Source: Lysinibacillus_B sp036662795
GTDB lineage: Bacteria > Bacillota > Bacilli > Bacillales_A > Planococcaceae
Assembly (NCBI RefSeq): GCF_036662795.1
Contig: NZ_JBAFWZ010000027.1
Span: 1 to 44,103 of the forward strand
Reading direction: 5' to 3'
DNA length: 44,103 nt
Positions within the stretch are counted from its first letter, which is position 1. Each line of letters opens with the position of its first letter. Shown here one piece after another: positions 42,557-44,103 of this stretch. A program made the translations under genes and the position numbers. A model generated the notes under the pieces. The model had not been told where the DNA came from and did no database searches. It was given only the letters and a program-made list of their open reading frames with translations.

Positions 42557-43968
42557 TGCGCATCGTACTATCAGGCTATTATGGCTTTGATAATGTCGGT
42601 GACGAGGCGATTCTACTTTCGATTATTTCAGCACTCCGCAAATGGCAACCCGACGTAGCCATCACCGTGCTATCGAACAACCCCGCCTCCACAGCGAAAA
42701 CGTATAACGTGGAGGCAGTGAATCGCTGGAAAATGAAGGAGGTAAGCGACGCCATTAAAGAAGCTGACGGCTTAATTAGTGGCGGCGGCAGCCTCATGCA
42801 GGACAGCACCGGCATGAAATCGATCCCGTATTATGCAGGCATAATACGGATCGCCAAATGGCATAAAAAGCCGGTATTTGTATACTCACAAGGCATGGGT
42901 CCAATCAATCACCCACTCAATAAGTGGATCGTCAAAAATACGTTCAACAAGGCCGTAGCCCAAATTACCGTGCGCGACGAGGATTCGCGTGAGCTACTCG
43001 AGCACATCGGCGTGACGAACGGGATTACGGTTGTGCCCGACCCAGTAATCGGCCTCGATCATAGCGGATTTTCGAGTGAATGGCTTGAACGACAGGGGCT
43101 TACGGCTGTTGAAGGGGCTACTGGCGGGCTTGTGGAGACTGGGGCTGGTGAGCTGAGTGAACCTCGTGAGGCGGATGAGATGCTTGAGGGAGCTGGGGCT
43201 GGCTCTGGGGCTGGCGATGGGGCTGGCGATGGAGCTGGGGGGCCCGTTGAACCTCGTGAGGCAACTGAAATGCTTGAAGGAGCTGGGGCTGGCGTGGGCG
43301 CTGAGGATGCAAACCTTAACGAGGGGAAAGCGAATCATAAATCCTATATCGCCGTTAGTGTGCGCGATTGGCCTAGCACTGTCGACTTCAAGAAAAAAAT
43401 CGCAGACAGTCTACAATTACTCGTACAACACGGCGAAAACATCATCCTAGTACCCATGCACGGCGAACACGATGAAAAAACATCGTACGAAATCGCCTCG
43501 CTCATGGCGACTACTGGCGGAGGTGCTGCTGGTGACGGTACGGATGCGAACAGTGCGAACAGTGCTTCTGGCGACGGTACGGGTGCGAACAGTGTGAACA
43601 GTGCTTCTGGCTCGATACTAGTTTCACCGGGCAACATGGCGCTGGAAGAAAAAATCGCTGTAATCGGTCAATCAAAGCTACTGATCGGCATGCGCCTGCA
43701 CTCACTCATTTTTGCAGCAACCTATCACACACCGTTTGTCGCCATTTCATACGACCCGAAAATCGATGCCTTTGCCAACATCGCAAAGCAACCAATTATC
43801 GGTCACGTCGAAACGGACAACTGGAACGGATCACAGCTATTCGAAAAAGCTGTCAGCATCTTATCAAATCTAGCCTCCAGCCAAGCTGAACTCACAGCAA
43901 TCGTCGGCGGCATCAAAGAAGAAGCAGCCGCAACTGCCAAGCGCGCGTTGGACGTTTTTAATAGGTAA
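42556..43968 (+). CDS. csaB: Polysaccharide pyruvyl transferase CsaB
   Basis: 470 aa. The ATG at 42556 (GAGGTGG just upstream, TAATG overlap with the previous stop) is preferred to a GTG at 42547. It adds ketal-linked pyruvate to the secondary wall polymer, the modification SLH domains bind. Signature blocks: MRIVLSGYYGFDNVGDEAIL, SGGGSLMQD (about 75), VYSQGMGP, and C-terminal LIGMRLHSLIFAAT with the catalytic Arg-His. Unusual: two low-complexity insertions, at about 185-260 (EPREADEMLEGAGAG repeated) and about 325-350 (GDGTDANSANSASG repeated), make it about 100 aa longer than usual. All SLH proteins in the window depend on it. Confidence 0.95.
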   Translation: MRIVLSGYYGFDNVGDEAILLSIISALRKWQPDVAITVLSNNPASTAKTYNVEAVNRWKMKEVSDAIKEADGLISGGGSLMQDSTGMKSIPYYAGIIRIAKWHKKPVFVYSQGMGPINHPLNKWIVKNTFNKAVAQITVRDEDSRELLEHIGVTNGITVVPDPVIGLDHSGFSSEWLERQGLTAVEGATGGLVETGAGELSEPREADEMLEGAGAGSGAGDGAGDGAGGPVEPREATEMLEGAGAGVGAEDANLNEGKANHKSYIAVSVRDWPSTVDFKKKIADSLQLLVQHGENIILVPMHGEHDEKTSYEIASLMATTGGGAAGDGTDANSANSASGDGTGANSVNSASGSILVSPGNMALEEKIAVIGQSKLLIGMRLHSLIFAATYHTPFVAISYDPKIDAFANIAKQPIIGHVETDNWNGSQLFEKAVSILSNLASSQAELTAIVGGIKEEAAATAKRALDVFNR

Positions 43969-44103
43969 GGTGTGAGAATTTGTGATACGGAGTGAGCGGA
44001 TTTCTGGATAAGTCTAAATTCGAATATATTAGAAGATTTTTGGTACGAAGCTAGCGGGATTTTAAACCCTTTTCTAGATAAGTCTAGAAGCGTATATATC
44101 ATG
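43969..44103. other. Region after csaB with an imperfect direct repeat
   Basis: AGCGGATTTCTGGATAAGTC ... and AGCGGGATTT ... CTAGATAAGTC recur about 60 nt apart, each followed by a GTATATA/GAATATA word. No gene is seen; the window ends here. Confidence 0.4.

Noticed and set aside
43157..43450. Overlapping ORFs in csaB low-complexity DNA
   Set aside because: Products of short tandem repeats in other frames; CsaB motifs continue on both sides.

Overview
The window looks like low-GC Bacillales of the Planococcaceae/Caryophanaceae type, close to Solibacillus or Lysinibacillus. This is inferred from AT-rich Gram-positive codon use, many TTG starts with strong GGAGG sites, two S-layer proteins with N-terminal SLH triplets, other SLH proteins, and a tagA-flippase-csaB operon for the secondary cell wall polymer that SLH domains bind. 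No species call is certain.

Layout. 1-7.9 kb: a beta-strand-rich hypothetical protein, a divergent NAD(P)H oxidoreductase/MarR pair with twin palindromic operators, and a 964-residue secreted helical-repeat protein, all set among 21-bp tandem repeat arrays and a 167-bp direct repeat. 7.9-13 kb: an SLH phosphodiester glycosidase, a wrecked Rpn-type nuclease gene and a polysaccharide deacetylase. 13-16 kb: S-layer protein 1. 17-19.6 kb: an MBOAT/SGNH pair, probably O-acetylating a wall polymer. 19.6-22.5 kb: small genes and decayed sequence. 22.5-31.7 kb: the exon array described below. 31.9-35 kb: S-layer protein 2. 35.6-37.4 kb: an SLH-SH3 glucosaminidase. 38.3-44 kb: tagA, a flippase fused to a second membrane domain, and csaB.

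The main result is the minus-strand array at 22566-31675. Eight copies of a roughly 112-nt element each contain a textbook 34-nt group II intron domain V (9-bp helix, 2-nt bulge, 5-bp helix, GAAA loop, CGC triad, with compensatory changes between copies) followed by a domain VI-like hairpin. Each copy abuts, always in the same reading phase (AGC codon), an open reading frame with no start codon of its own. These frames encode extracellular modules: Shr-like/DUF1533, bacterial Ig-like, cadherin/Ig-like and FnIII-like. One ribozyme 5' part (GTGCG start, domain I features) lies upstream at about 31213-31675. Each domain V is preceded by a sequence complementary to one site in that 5' part, which would form the domain IV stem. 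No reverse transcriptase gene is present, and a strong terminator hairpin sits where domain IV would be open. The simplest reading is one group II ribozyme serving many alternative 3' exons. It recalls the alternatively spliced group II intron in a Clostridium tetani surface-layer gene, but it is larger, in a different lineage, and possibly trans-splicing. The identity of the 5' exon is unresolved: S-layer gene 2 ends with a stop codon and a terminator before the intron, leaving only an 85-nt structured segment with a 17-codon ORF.

Most intact genes serve the cell surface: S-layer subunits, SLH enzymes, the anchoring polymer (TagA, flippase, CsaB), its likely acetylation and deacetylation, and a pool of surface modules that splicing could shuffle.
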